Position numbers and translations under genes: made by a program. A stretch of DNA of 64,000 bases from CAVZTA01 sp963778025 (GTDB lineage Bacteria > Chloroflexota > Limnocylindria > Limnocylindrales > CSP1-4): NCBI GenBank assembly GCA_963778025.1, contig CAVZTA010000001.1:117885-181884 (forward strand), read 5' to 3'. Within the stretch, counting starts at the first letter, position 1; each line of letters starts with the position of its first letter. Under the pieces are notes generated by a model. The model was not told the DNA's origin. It worked only from the letters and a program-made list of their open reading frames with translations, and did not search any database. Positions 63,541 through 64,000 of the stretch are shown here, one piece after another.

Positions 63541-64000
63541 AGTCGCCGCGAGCGTCACCTTCAGTGGTGCGCCACTGGATACGAAGGCCGGCACGCCCAT
63601 CAGGGCCGTCCAGTTTCCTCTACCACCTCCTCGACTCCATGTGCCACCACGATCGCCGTCACGATCTGTTGGTCGGTGTCAAGGTGCTGGTGCGCGACCA
63701 GTTCGGGAACCCCGTGCGGACGGGTAAGACCGTGAACGTCGGCGAACACCCCCGGCATTCACCGGTCTCGCCACCTCGCCGACCATCCTCGCCGAAGACG
63801 GGTCAATTCCGGCATCGCGACCTTCAAGGACAACGTCATCATCCCAGGTACTGGGTCCTGCCAGATCGCCAGCGATCCGCGCAAGTCACAGATGGAGCGA
63901 CGCAAGTCCCCGGGGACAGCGGCCACTTCCGACTCGTCAACGACCTCAAGGTGCGGAAATACCAAGTGTGAGACGAAGTTCGGGGTCACGAACCAGAACT

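Larger units (their letters stand above)
62161..63971 (+). pseudogene. Secreted tandem-repeat protein with filamin/Ig-like units, many frameshifts
   Basis: A signal-peptide-like start (MTALFALALWA) is followed, across shifted frames, by an invasin/Ig-like domain (ITAADASIPLGTATTI, GVVGAVTDNGDGTYTATF). At least three nearly identical units of about 111 residues follow (PIASFTIDTIATPQTAGSAF, VTVRAFDAFGNV, ANSPNGSMP, NVTAKKREDVANQTVTVTD). The C-terminal domain resembles that of the 53368 protein (ASVTFSGAPLDTKAGTPI, VKVLVRDQFGNPV). At least six indels are needed to read it through. This is either heavy assembly error in a repeat or true decay. The exact start and end are uncertain. Confidence 0.6.

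Overview
The window is very GC-rich, densely packed bacterial chromosome with short or overlapping gene junctions (ATGA, GTGA, TGATG). The gene set points to a heterotrophic Chloroflexota-like lineage, possibly Limnocylindria-like. This is inferred from composition, a division cluster containing a DUF1290 small basic protein, and secreted Pro/Thr-rich LysM proteins; no marker phylogeny was possible. Many genes are broken by single-base gains in C/G runs or two-base losses in CGCG tracts, so the sequence probably carries assembly indels. Genes were followed across these breaks where the family alignment was clear.

Layout. 1-4.2 kb: membrane and lipid genes (YggT-like, PlsC-type acyltransferase, UbiA prenyltransferase, an Asp-rich secreted protein). 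4.3-6.1 kb: parB and parA on the minus strand. The parA/pccB gap carries three 9-mer DnaA boxes. Four copies of an 18-bp palindrome (consensus TGTCYTTGCGCAARGACA) lie at about 1.5-kb spacing over parB, that gap and the biotin carboxylase gene; they are candidate parS sites. 6.3-12.2 kb: a propionyl-CoA to succinyl-CoA operon (carboxyltransferase, biotin carboxylase, biotin carrier, methylmalonyl-CoA mutase large subunit, epimerase). 12.3-15.4 kb, minus strand: sucC-sucD-dinB-hypothetical. 15.5-18 kb: a decayed and an intact ECF sigma factor joined to a membrane-anchored TolB-like propeller. 18-22.6 kb: isocitrate dehydrogenase and succinate dehydrogenase. Together 6-23 kb feed propionate carbon into the TCA cycle.

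22.7-25.6 kb: RNase H, the RNase P RNA gene, an unusual 150-bp dyad-symmetric element, and a LysM membrane protein. 25.9-41.3 kb: the dcw cell-wall/division cluster from mraZ to ftsA, with MraZ boxes in front, lacking murE and murC. 41.4-50.1 kb: a polyphosphate/CYTH pair, yaaA, yjbQ, membrane proteins and a histidine kinase/response regulator pair. 50.4-53.2 kb: ftsZ, yggS, yggT, DUF167.

53.4-64 kb: two paralogous secreted repeat proteins flank two large minus-strand cyclase/ATPase/TPR signalling proteins. One of these has the two-cyclase plus AAA plus TPR layout of soluble adenylyl cyclase. A tRNA-Val-like gene lies at 61.8 kb, and reading frames are badly broken to the window end.
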